The position numbers and the translations under genes are program-made. The notes beneath the pieces were generated by a model. It was not told the origin of the DNA. It saw only the letters and a list, made by a program, of their open reading frames with translations, and did not search any database. From positions 10,572,244-10,636,243 of the forward strand of contig NC_134014.1 of NCBI RefSeq assembly GCF_040712315.1: a stretch of DNA of 64,000 bases. Reading direction: 5' to 3'. Shown here piece after piece: positions 34,914 through 46,938 of this stretch; the stretch's first letter is position 1, and each line of letters starts with the position of its first letter. The DNA is from Castanea sativa. Its lineage: Eukaryota > Streptophyta > Magnoliopsida > Fagales > Fagaceae.

Positions 34914-37900
34914 ATGGATTTCCAAATGTACTTGCATTTTGTCATTTCAGTTCTGGCTTTATTTTTTATCACAGCCTCTGGTTCTGACCTTGCAACTTCA
35001 GGTACTTAACACTCATCCATAGCTTTATTTTTCTTTCTTCATTTCTTTTCTCTTTCTTTTCTTGTAACCGTTTTGGTTTCATTTGTGGCCTGCAGATAAA
35101 GCATCACTGCCTAAATTTGCTTTCAGTTGGTTGGATGATAAAGACACTTTCAGGGCTGGTGATACCGCAACAATAAAGATCAAAGTACTGGAACATGCTG
35201 ACAAGATTGACAAAAATGCTTTTAATCCCACTCTCACTGTGAATGGAAAGATGGGGAATAGTTCTTTCGTATCTGGGGTTGTTTCGGATTTCGGGGGTGA
35301 TTTTAATGATTGGAGAATTTACTTCACTCCTATCACCGCTGGTTTATTCAATGTGTTTATTGAAGAGGTCCATTATGAAGTGCTAGATTCATCCATGCAT
35401 TTCCAAGTTGTACCAGGTTTTTATTTATTTATTTATTATTATTTTTTGTCAGTCCTGAGAGTTGAATTGTTATTTGTTAATGTTAATTCTACTGTCTCTG
35501 AGTCTGTGTGTGTTCCTTTTCTTGAATTGCTTGATGCTAAATACTTAATCCTGTATGAAATACATAGCATAGATAGTTCTTTCAGAAATGTTGTAATGTA
35601 GGGCAATCATGTTTATCAGTATTGCTATGTATTAATTGGTAAACTCATGTTATTACTGGTGGTGTCCAAGTGCCTAAACCAATTTTCTCTTGTCTAATTG
35701 AAGGCCAAATGTACTTATCTGTATGCGTTGCTTCATGGATGAATCTCATCAATGAGTATGAAGCAGGGACAAAAGCAATAGTTCTAATACTTCCAAAAGA
35801 TGCATTTGGGAATAATATCTCTTCCACCAGTGAAGAACCAAATTCACATAATTTTACCATGTCAGCACTTTATGCAAATGGTTCCATTGCAAGTGTCCCC
35901 AACATCACCTTCATGGGTTGGAATGAATTTGGTTATATCGTCGTTGAGTTTATTGCAGTGCAAGCTGGAGACCTATTATTGCGTGTAGAAGGTGACAACG
36001 AAACTCTAAATGGCTCTCCACTTCCATTTAAGGTGAACCCAGGTGAAGTATTGTTGCTTTACTTATAAGCTTGTAAGTTTTGTTGGGGGGCACTAATTGT
36101 ACATGTAGGACTTTGGATTTTTCCTTCATTACTAATTATTCTTGTAGTTCTTTGCATTTCAAGTCCATGGTGCTGATGAAACCATGTATTCTTCGTTTCA
36201 AGGTTGATTTATGAGTATTTTGGATTCCCATTCTTCTTCTCTGTTCAATAGAAATGCTACTTCCATAAATTTTGAGATACTTGTCAAATGGAATACTCTT
36301 TTAGCAGGGAAGTAAGGTTTTCGAAGATATGGACATTCCATAACCTGAAGAACATGTCCCTTATTGAAACTGGTGGCTTATATCAGTGTGTTCCTGATGT
36401 AAAAAAACCAAAAATAGCTCTAAGACCAATAATGCAAGTTTTGTTAATTCATATAAATTTACCAAGAAATTTGACTTTATATTTTAAGATTTATTTTGTG
36501 TGTCATTATTTTTCATTTTACAAATATATTTTGCACTGGCTTTTACCAGGACCTCTAGAGATTTCCAATTGCATGGCCAAATGGAACTTTGAGCCAAATG
36601 GGTGGCAATTATACTCGAAGATGGAAATCTTTATACACCAGATGGATCAATATGGGAACCTTGTTCCAGGATTGTATGAATTTGATGCTGAAGTTGTTGA
36701 AAAAGAGACAAATTTGTCTATACCTGTTGCAGATTTGCACTTTGAAGAAGTCATGGCAGGAATTCAGTTGTTTTCTTTTAGCAATTCTGAACCAGGGAAC
36801 TTTTCGCTCACAGTATATGATAGCAAGCATAACAAAAGCATTTCCAATATGCCATATGCTTATACTGTCTTTGTAGGTGTGCGTTATCTAGTTGCTAAAT
36901 TTTTTCATTGATAATATTTAGGCATCAGTGATTGTCACTTCTTTGATTTTATTACCATGATATGATCTTGTGAGTTGTTTTGGCCCTCTCCCTTCTTGCT
37001 TCCTCTTTTTCTTTGGTGGGGCCTTGAATCATAGTGGTGGAGATGTTTGTTATGCTTTCCTATGTCTATAAATGTCATTCTTTTGTTAATCAAGTGCTGT
37101 TGCCATTGTATGTTGGAAAATGAATAGGTTACAGCGATGGGTTGAAAAGTGTTGTCAATGGTTCTGGTTTAAACAATTCGGTTGCTGGGAAAATGGCAGA
37201 GTTCTCAGTTTATTTGAACGATCTTTATCAATATCCCTCTCCAGTTGAAGTAGAAAGGCTTCAAGTACAGATTGTAAGGCAAATTGATTCCTATTATGTA
37301 TTGCCAAGCATATCCCCTCTGCATATCATCAATGGTATATGCTATTCAGAAACTTCTTAGTTGTTTGCTTCTTTTTTATTTTTAAATGATATTCTATTAA
37401 TTTTACAAATATTTGCGCATCATTGAGTTAGGCAGTGAACCCACTAGAACATTAAGATATGATGCCACCAGCCAGATAGAAATTGCTCCTTCACCATCTG
37501 CGGACCTGAGTAACACTGTAAGAATTATAATCTTATATTTCTTTTAATCAGCTGTACTTAATTATTCTGATATGTACTGTTTCTGGATTTAGTCTGTTGG
37601 GAGCTCAAAAGTTCAGGCCAGTTCCTTTAATGTGGCTTATACACCTGATAAGAGTGGGATTTATGAAATTCATGTATTTTGTGGAAATGTTCCACTGAAT
37701 GGTGGTCATTCAATCACCAAGGAAGTAATAGCAGGTACCATTATTCAGATAATATAATATTTTCCCAGTTGTGCCCTCTCTCTCTCATTAAATCCAAAAA
37801 GTATCTCATTATTAGTGTCTCATTAAATCCCAAGTATTTCTATTTGTACCAACACATTAAAATCATACTATGTTAAGTATTTGAAGCAACTACTTTCTTT

Positions 37901-40900
37901 AACCTGAGAAGGATAAAAAAGGTTTGTTACATAACTTATTATTTCTCTTGTTGCAAATTATCATTGCATGTACTAGTGTAATCTTTTAGTTTTCCAGTTC
38001 ATTTCTGATTAATGGGCTCCTCATCTGCAGGGGAAGTTAATGTGTCGCTCTCAGGAGTTCTGAGATACACTCCCAAGGCGCCAAAGCTAATAAAGAATGA
38101 AGTAGTAGTGCAGCTCATGGATTCATTTCATAACCCTGTTTTGTCAGAACAATCAAGGCTAACATTAGAGATTACTTCTGTCAACAATTCTGGTTTCTCA
38201 ATTGGGATGTTTGTGGATAACAATGATGGAACATACACTGTAAATTATCTGGCTAAGGATGTTGGAACTTATGAGATGTGTGCTTCTTTTGATGGAAATC
38301 GTTTTCTACCATGTCCCTTTGGGGTCAATATATACAGTAGTAAGCGAAATAGTAGTATAGAACTTATCTTAACAGTAAATTCAATATATCCCCTTAATGT
38401 GCACACATGCATGCAAACACACACATATTATGGTTTATGTTCTAGTGGTATCTGGGGTATATAAATGAGAATGGGATTTATGCTCCGTGTACTTAATTTG
38501 AGTCTTTAGTTTAATAGTTAATAGAGACACACATTTGCACCTTTGCAATTGATAAATACACAGATACAGTTCTTTCTTTCCTACTTTTAAGATCATGTCT
38601 TTTGCAGGTGAATATTTTCCCATGGCCTACAATGATACAATACCTGTTTGGGAGGATGAGTCCATTGCTTTTGATGCCTTAGCAAATGACTACTTTGCTG
38701 GCCACAATGCAAGTATTGTTCAATACACAAAAGTAAGATAAGGTGCTGAAGCAGTTTTTTCCTTTAAGTTACAACCTCCCCCTCACCTCTCAATTCTCTA
38801 AAGGGTATATATAATTATCTTTATGGTAGCAAGCCTATTAGGGTACCAAACAGACTCACCTGCCTTCCTGGACTTGAATTTTTTTTGGTCTTTCTTCTTC
38901 ATCAATAGAATCTTTTGATCACTTTATAGTGGCATAGTTAATACTTCAGTTGCATTATAAAAAAGCAGAATCCTCTTACTGGATATGGAAGTTATTATTC
39001 TAAGAGGGCTTTGTGCATAGTGCAGACATATGTGTGATGATGAATCCTGTATGTTGATAGTTGATGTGTTTGATGGCATCAATGCTATGAGTTCAATATC
39101 CCTTATTCAATGCTATGTTGATAGTTGATTATAATGATAAAGCATATATATATTCTATAGAAGAAATTTTTTGGAAAGCTGATCTACTTCTGTATGTTAT
39201 ATTTGGTCAGCCAGGTCATGGTTCACTCCTACAGTATGGAAGGCTTCTTAGATACACTCCTTACAAAGATTATTTTGGGAATGATTCTTTTTCTTATACA
39301 ATGTCTGATATAAATGGAAATCTTGCTACTGCTGCTGTAAACATTTCTGTTCTTAGTATCCCACCCCAGTTTGTTTCCTCTCCAAGCCTACTACAAGCAA
39401 CTGAAGATGTATTAAGTCCCAGGTTTGGGTAAGGAGCTTTTTGTCCTGTAAACTTTTATTGATATGTTTGTTATTGTAAAATTTATTTTGGTCAATTATT
39501 TCCCACATTTTTTTCTTGCTCCTTGTAGGGGTTTCTCTGGGTTTGAGATAAGATATTCAGATCAGATGGAGAACATCTCTGTTAATCTCAGTGCACAATC
39601 TGGGATTATCTTTTTGTCTCCAATGCTGATGCAATTTTGGCAGCCAATGTGGAGTGGACTCTCTGTAAATAGAGGGGGTGAAGAAGTGAAGGACTTGATT
39701 TTAGAAGGTTCTTTGGAAGTAATCAATTCTGCACTTAAGGCAATTCAGTATCTTGGGTATTTTTATTTTTCACTTTAATATTCTTTTGGTTAGTTGAAAA
39801 TTTTGCTTTCAGCATTTCCGCATTTCATAGTTTTTTTTGGGTATTCATGATGCTCGTTTTTATTTATTTATTTTGCATATTTGACCTTTGTAGAAATTCA
39901 GGTTGTTTGGATATGCAAATTCATTAATACATCACCACTTGCAAAATCTCTTTCTTCTGTGTGTGCTCAACAATCACATTAGTAACCTGAATATTTTTTC
40001 TCATTTATCTCTAATCAGAAATCAGAACTTCAGTGGAAATGATACGATTCGTGTGTCTACTAGGAACAAGAATGGAAAAAATGATTTGGATGTTCCAGTT
40101 TTTGTGGAGCCTATTAACGATCCTCCATTTATTCATGTTCCTGAAATTATTATCCTGAAGGGTAATGAAGATGAGACACTGATTTATAACAGAGAACATG
40201 ACAAGTTTGAGTTCTATATTGGGGATCCAGATCTTCTTAACTTCCCTGGTATGGTTTAAAATGTGATTGTTAAGTATGATATGAGATATCAAACTTGTGC
40301 CATATCTAACAGCGTCATACTACAAAAGTCAGAATATTATTACTATATGCCACAGCGATTGTAGTGTTAGCATGATAGTTTTCACTTTAGATGTTTAGTT
40401 ATGAGATATTGGTTTCAGATGGTCATCTTATTATATATTGGTGCGTTTGGAAAGATAATTTTCATAGAATTCAAATTAAAAGACATGTCACACTCATATG
40501 CAATAATAGATTTTGAGTGAAAAAAAGAGCTCTTAGAGTAGCTAATTCAAGCTTAAAACATTTCATTTTAGACGAATAATCTAACATATAATTCTTGCCT
40601 TAGCATGAGGAATTTGCATGAATAAGAAGGCAGATCATTAAATATGGTTGCATCTTAAAGTTTTGGCTATTGATAAATTTGTCTAGGGCATTAATAGAAA
40701 GTTTCTTTAGGGGCTTTCTCCCATAACCTAAAACAACTCACAACCTAAGTTTTAGATTTTTTTCTTCTTCTGTCATGTTCAAGATAGGTGTGAATTATGT
40801 AAATGGCAATGTTTTCCTCCAAACCAATTTAGAGGAATCTCCTCCAGCCATTACATGGTGATTTATAAAACTATTCATGTATATTGTTTAAAATAATCAC

Positions 40901-43900
40901 GACTCATTAAAAAGTTATGTAACAAAAAGTGTACATTGATGGTCTTTTTAATTGCCGCATAGTGGGTTTCCAAACCGGTTTGGAGGTAAGTTTTTTCATT
41001 ATGTAAAACTTTGAACTTATCCTTTTTTTTTTATGGGATTTTTTGCTTCATAAATTTTTAGTGGACTGTGGACTTCTAATAGCTTGACATTCTGCTGACG
41101 GCTTATGTTTCAGGTGGTGAAATGAACTTTATTGTCACATTTTCTGTGGAAGTTAGTGATGGATTTTTGGTCACTAGTTTACCAGCTGAGCTCATCAATA
41201 CAACCGAACTGAAGCTAAAGAACATTTATCTTTGGCAACCTCTTCAGACGTATGTTACTATCTCAAAACATTTTACCGTCAAAGCTAATGGTATTAGATT
41301 CCGGGGCACAGTGAATGACTGCAACAATATTTTGAAACAGCTGTTTTATCATGTGAGTGAGCTTCTTGTTCTTGGGAGTTGGAAGTATTGTGCTCCTTCA
41401 AGTAGTAAATGTTACTGGAAGATAAAGCAGAAGTCTATACAATTCTCCTTTTTGTTTGATCAATTAAGCATTTTAGCCTCAACAAACACCCCCTTCTGGA
41501 ACGGGCAGTGTTTATTACACAACATGTGTGCATCCACACACTGCCCAAAATGAATTAAATTGTGACTTTAAAGTCATGAGTTCTGTTCATTTTGGCAGTG
41601 TGTGGATCCACACGTGTTTAACAGGTTTTTCCCTTCTGGAAAATCCAATATCAATAAAAACAACTACTACTATAATAATCACGCACTCAAAGAGAGTATT
41701 ATATTTTAATTCCAACCCTCTGGATCAGTGATGTGGATGCTGCCTTTTCCCTTCGCTTGTAAAAGTGCTTGAAATAACCAAACATAATTTGCACATGAGG
41801 AATTAGCTTATTTTCAAACCATCACTATGAAGTAAATTATATTCTTTGACACTTCAAGAGACCCTCTGTTTTCTTATGTTTCATAGTGCTAGCTCAAAAG
41901 GAGGGAAAGCTATTGCTTATTTGCATGTCAATAAGACCGCTTTGGCATGTTATAATCAATTGGAATTAAGCTTGATGGGAACATGTTGATGTGTTGGATA
42001 GAAAGTAGTATTTCTTTACAAGTCAATTATTCACATAGTATTTGTTGGTATAAAGAAGCCCAGCTATAAGGTTTTGAACATGATTGGCATCATAAAAGCA
42101 TCAAGTTGTGTTGTAACTCTTCAAATTCAATGTATATCTTTCCGTGTAGGTTCAAAGTACAAATAGCTCTTAAAAATTTGTGAAAGTAGTTGTATCGCAT
42201 GTAGGAATAATATACTGCACCATAATAATATGTAATTGAGTCTCTCTTGTATAGGGTGGAGGACATGGTGCTGTTTTAACACTGACATTAAATGATATGG
42301 GAAACTATGGGTGTTATCCAGATTGTTCTGAAAGGGTATCATTGCCATTATATACTGAAGCTGCTGTAAATCTAATAAGAAGAAGGCCAATGAGTTCATT
42401 GGTAGCTCATTGTAAGTTACAATCAACTTATCCTGAGTTATCATTGTTGTTTCTTTAAGATATAATTCTCTTAGGCCTTGTCTTTATTATCTTTTTGGAT
42501 AGTTGCTTCAGCATTGGAATGTGGTAGAGCTGCCCTGTCTGAGTTTAAAGTCACGGCTATGTTACCTCTGCTTTTTTTTGTGTCTTTACATTGCTTAGCA
42601 TCTGTCTTTCCTTTTGAGTTATGTTGATTTTATTTCCTTTGATTCTTATCTCCAAGTGTCTTTAATGAATTAATGTATTGGGAAAGGCATTTCCAACTCT
42701 ATGAATGACGGTTACTATTTTGACCAAATCAGCTAGAAAAACTTTATCACATTAGACTCTTAGAGATCCTTTTTGAAATTTGATTGATGCAAGACTAGCT
42801 TATGATATCTTCCAAAATATCATTACCAAGTAAGCATTTACGTTTGGATATACAAAGATTCAGGACCCTTGTAATTTATGAGGGCAGCACCAAATAAAAC
42901 AAGACAAGTGCATGGTCTTTCAGATCATTCATGTCACCTTAGTCATTAGTATGGAAGCAGCTGAGTCATATCTATATATATCTAACTGGTTGATAATCCC
43001 ATATCTGTCTCTGTGGGGGTACAGCCCTAGGATCGGCTATAGTTGTGGAATCTTTCATGGTGTTCTGTCTTGGGGTGTTGCTTCTATTTTTTACATGCAA
43101 ATGTGCAATTCTTCTTGTAAATGAAAGAAGCAGCCGACACACGAAGACTTCTGAGCTATCTATTGTTCAAAGTTCCCATGAACAAACTGTAAGCATGCTT
43201 TATTTTTTTTCCCTAGTTTTGTTTTCATAATAGAGCACATTTTGTTTCATAAATTGTTATTTTTTGTTGTGGAATGTTATGAATGCTTCTTATGAGCATC
43301 TTTTGATAGGATCATATCAAAAGTTTAAATGGGAAAACACACACACACTCACTCACTCACACAGAAGTAATGTTATGACAGATTTGCTAGTTGCTACAAA
43401 ATAATATTTATGATAAATTAAATATCTCATATCATTGGGTCATAACTTGTACCGAAAGTCAATTTCATTTGTCATATCTTGCTTGTTTATGTGCAGCCAA
43501 GTACACCTCTATCTGAGGATGCAGTTTACTACACTGGGTGGTGTTCAAGTCCCTTCTTGCTTGGCAGCCAATTGTCCAACTTTCGCAAGCGGTAACTATT
43601 TCAAGTTTAAAAATGTGATTGCCATACACATATGATTGATATATTGGAAATAGGGGGAATAGAAAGGCTAGGTGAAATTTGATAAACTCTTCAAATTTAT
43701 TATATGAACTTTCTGGGCAGGGAAACTGGTTATATTTCATTATCAACAGCATTTAATCCTTTTGCAAAAATGGATACTGTGAAAAGAATTGTAAAGATTA
43801 TGAAACATATTACTTCCAAGTTCTGCACTGGAACTTTGAATAGATTTCCTTTTCTCCTATGTTGTCCTTTCTCGGCCTTTTGGCTAGTATTAAGTATTGA

Positions 43901-44260
43901 CCAAAACAACCAACCGAATGAGATGTTAGGAGCTTAGGATGAATGGATTCGATTGGATTGGATTGAAGGATGTTTCTGAGTTTATTCTTTTATTCAGCTT
44001 TGGTGGTAATATCTGTGTGCAAATTATGGATAAGTTGGGAAGGATGTCTGTGAGTTTCTTTTTCTTTTTCTTTTTTCCTTTATATCAGCTTCATTGAAAA
44101 ACATTATTGCTGTGTGCAACTTTTCTGCTCCAGCCGTCTATCTGGGAAAGGAGAATCTAGCAACGCAGCATTTGGCTCTTCTAAATCTTTTGGAGATCAA
44201 AGTCAGCAGACTTCTTTCATGCCACTTGCCATTGAGAAGGGACAAAGTGAAACAGCTTGA
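34914..44260 (+). CDS. GEX2: GAMETE EXPRESSED 2 (GEX2), sperm surface filamin-repeat protein
   Basis: In Arabidopsis GEX2 is a sperm membrane protein needed for gamete attachment in double fertilization (established). Seventeen GT-AG exons join in phase: 34,914-35,001; 35,096-35,416; 35,704-36,042; 36,550-36,876; 37,128-37,334; 37,432-37,517; 37,593-37,734; 38,031-38,339; 38,608-38,732; 39,211-39,428; 39,529-39,756; 40,019-40,248; 41,114-41,352; 42,255-42,411; 43,025-43,188; 43,497-43,591; 44,134-44,260. They encode 1133 residues. Exon 1 is a signal peptide (MDFQMYLHFVISVLALFFIT). The ectodomain has filamin-type repeats, e.g. DNNDGTYTVNYLAKDVGTYE, and a cadherin-like repeat ending DSFSYTMSDINGNLATAAVN. 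One membrane helix (about 1009-1036, VESFMVFCLGVLLLFFTCKC) precedes a cytosolic tail of about 97 residues. No stop or frameshift, so probably functional. Expression in sperm is inferred from the orthologue. Confidence 0.93.
41493..41641. mobile_element. MITE in GEX2 intron 13 with 9-bp direct repeats
   Basis: A 131-bp palindromic insert (41,502-41,632) flanked by CTTCTGGAA at 41,493-41,501 and 41,633-41,641. Inside, GCATCCACACACTGCCCAAA pairs with the inverted TTTGGCAGTGTGTGGATCC. A 9-bp duplication suggests a Mutator-like MITE. Confidence 0.65.
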
Positions 44261-44994
44261 TATGTTGTAAAAATTTAAACTATGACTTTGTATATCCTTT
44301 TCAAATGACTTTGTAAATTTCTTGTTTTTAATGTACTTTTCAATTTTCATTTATCTGCTCTTTGTTTATATATTGCTAGATTAAGCTTACTTACCGATTG
44401 TGTCAAGTCCCTGGAAGTTCTTAAAATGGAAAGAAAATGTTGTAATGAATGTGTTTCAAAGTGTCAAACAGCTTTGATTTATGTCATATGCCTATGACAC
44501 AAGCTATTCCCAAATGTTGATAGTGGCAGTCCCAGCTTGCATCCTCTGTACTTTGCAAACCCTCTTAATTATATTCCATTCTTGCAAACCATAATGCTTT
44601 TAAGAAAATAAGGATTTTTAGGACTAAGAATGGGTTGTGTTTGTGCCCAAAAAATAATAATAATAATAAAAATAATACTAATAATTAAATAATTATTTAA
44701 GTTATTTAAGATTTTTTAAAATTAATATTAATCAAACAATAAGTTATTTTAAATGATGCATCTTATGAATGTTTTCATTTAAAATTTTAATAGTAAAAAG
44801 AACATTTTCGTTATTAACTAAAAAATTTATAAAGTGACATAATTGGTTAGTTTCACATCAATAACACAATAAACAAATTCTTAATTTTTTTTTTCAACTG
44901 TGATACTATAGTTAGTAAAAATTGTACTACATATAATTTTTACAAATCTATATATAATATCTAAAAACTAAGCTTAACATTTATTGTTACTATT

Positions 44995-45304
44995 TACTAT
45001 GCTCCATTTTGGTCCAATTAGGCCAAATTCAGTCCACCTCCTTTCATTTGGTCCAATTTGGCCCACTCGGTCCACTTTGGTCTAATTGGACCTTAAGTTG
45101 ATTATTTCTGTATGTTGCCTTTTCAATTTTGAGTTCCAAAGTTCATTCTTCCTTAATTTTTGGCCTAAAAATTCCAAAAATAAGCATTAGAAATTAGAGA
45201 TAAAATGATAAATATTCAAAATATTATCTTAAAATTCAAGTTTTAATAAGATATGCAATATACTTATATTTGGAAAGGAAGAAAAAAAAAGGTACAATTA
45301 TAAA
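44995..45304 (+). repeat. GGTCCA-type dispersed repeat, copy 1 (continues after the Helitron at 45884)
   Basis: Runs of short words such as TTGGTCCAATT, AGTCCACCT and CGGTCCACTTTGGTCTAATT lead into GACCTTAAGTTGATTATTTCTG, TTGCCTTTTCAATTTTGAG and GCATTAGAAATTAGAGATA. The same order occurs at 53,590-54,110 and 63,710-64,000. No coding capacity. Confidence 0.8.
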
Positions 45305-45352
<48 letters not shown>

Positions 45353-45883
45353 GACAAAGTTCAGAAAAAGTTCAATTAGAATTTGAAACTAGAATCTAAT
45401 TTTGCACCATGTGTCTAAATTTATGTGGGGACCATATCATAGTTATCCACTTAAGTTTGTGCTATGTGTCTATTTAAACTTTTTAATCTTTGTACCAAGT
45501 GAGTTAATGAGTGCGAAATACTAAGAATCTAATATTAATGAACTAAAAAAAAAACCAATTACATATACTCAATAAAATCACCACATAACAAAGATCACCA
45601 CAAGTTCTATCTTATTAAAAATTAGAGAAAAAAAATGATCAAAAGTAATATTAAATTTATGTAAAAATTTAAAATTTGACTAATTACGTTTACTTTAAAA
45701 AAAAGTAATTTAACTTATTATTTATATTTTTATGATAAAAATTGTGCTTAATTTTCGATGTATTCATACGTATTCATGTGTTAAAATGCTTTAAAAAAAA
45801 ATTGACTAATTGTTTATATTTTTATAGTAAAATTTTTGTTTAATTTTAAATGTACTTATATGCCTGCCTGAGTTACATACTAG
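45305..45883 (+). mobile_element. Small non-autonomous Helitron (579 bp)
   Basis: Begins TCTATATATATA and ends ACATACTAG, with A before and T after, as Helitrons do. The start resembles the 4.1 kb Helitron in the Tat element, including a following AATAGAC word. The related repeat copy at 54,005-54,060 runs through this point without the insert, so it serves as an empty site. It includes a long (AT)n run at 45,308-45,347. No convincing 3' hairpin was seen. Confidence 0.55.
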
Positions 45884-46235
45884 TTTATATAATAATTTAT
45901 TTCATGGAATTAGAGTGTACTTAACAAAATATTTTTGATTATATTCAAATTAGTCAATTGATATTACAACTTTTCACAAGTAATTTATTTAAATATATTC
46001 ATACGTATTTGTGTGTTACATGCTTTTTTTTTTTATTTAAAAAAGTGACTAATTGTTTATATGTTTATAATAAAAATTTTGTTTAATTTTAAATGTACTT
46101 ATACGTTTACCTGAGTTACATTCTAGTTTATATAATAATTTATTTCATGGAATTAGAGTGTACTTAAAAAAATATTTTTAAATATATTCAAATTAGTCAA
46201 TTGATATTACAACTTTTCACAAGTAATTTTGTCAC
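45745..46235. repeat. Tandem duplication of about 243 bp spanning the Helitron 3' end
   Basis: GACTAATTGTTTATAT, TTTAATTTTAAATGTACTTAT, CCTGAGTTACAT(A/T)CTAG, TTTATTTCATGGAATTAGAG and AATTGATATTACAACTTTTC occur twice about 243 bases apart. The repeated unit contains both Helitron end and flanking DNA, so the duplication followed the insertion. Confidence 0.85.
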
Positions 46236-46938
46236 TAATTACCTTAAAATAGGAAGGTTATTTTAAGATTTGTACAACAAAATTACCTTAAAATAAATCC
46301 CTAACTCCGGAGGCCAATGGAGTAGCCAAGATAAGATCTATGTAAACATATTCATTTTTTGGTAAACGAGGGATGTCTATAAGCAAAAGGGAGCACTCTT
46401 TGGGAGTACCTATTTGCAAAAGTTCTCACACATAATAATAATAATAATTTTTTTGAGAATCAAAACCCGAAAGAAATTCTCATACATAATTACATGATAC
46501 AAATATGTTCACAATATATTGCACTCTTAGAGATTTTATTGATAAGTTGTGAATGTGATTGAGGGTTCACTCATGATTCCATTATTAATAACTTCCTACC
46601 AAAAGAAATATATTGTATCCATTGCATTACTTAGTACTTACCCAAAAAAAAACAAAAAAAGTGTCGTGAAAAATATATAATAAAAAATTAAAAATCTTTG
46701 AATAGCAAGAAGTTATTAGTTGAAATTTTGATTTGACATATTTTTTTTAGTCATCAACAATTATTTGTCAGCTATAATTTATTGAAAAAAATATTGTAAA
46801 GAGTCAAAAACAAAAATTGGCGTACCCATTAGTCATAAGAGCATCGGATCAAAGTGCGTGCGTTGGTGCCTAACTCTAAACTAAAGTCTTAACGAAAGGA
46901 GATTTCTGAACAAAACAAAGGACAAAAAGAAAGGAACA

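Larger units (their letters stand above)
44261..46938. other. Intergenic DNA between GEX2 and FAHD1, transposon-rich
   Basis: GEX2 3' UTR first, then AT-rich DNA holding a GGTCCA-type dispersed repeat, a small Helitron, and a tandem duplication (listed separately). The last 150 bases before 46,939 are presumably the FAHD1 promoter and leader. No other gene seen. Confidence 0.55.

Noticed and set aside
35083..35601. 172-codon ORF read as a stand-alone gene
   Set aside because: Only its first part is coding: it is GEX2 exon 2 read through into the intron.
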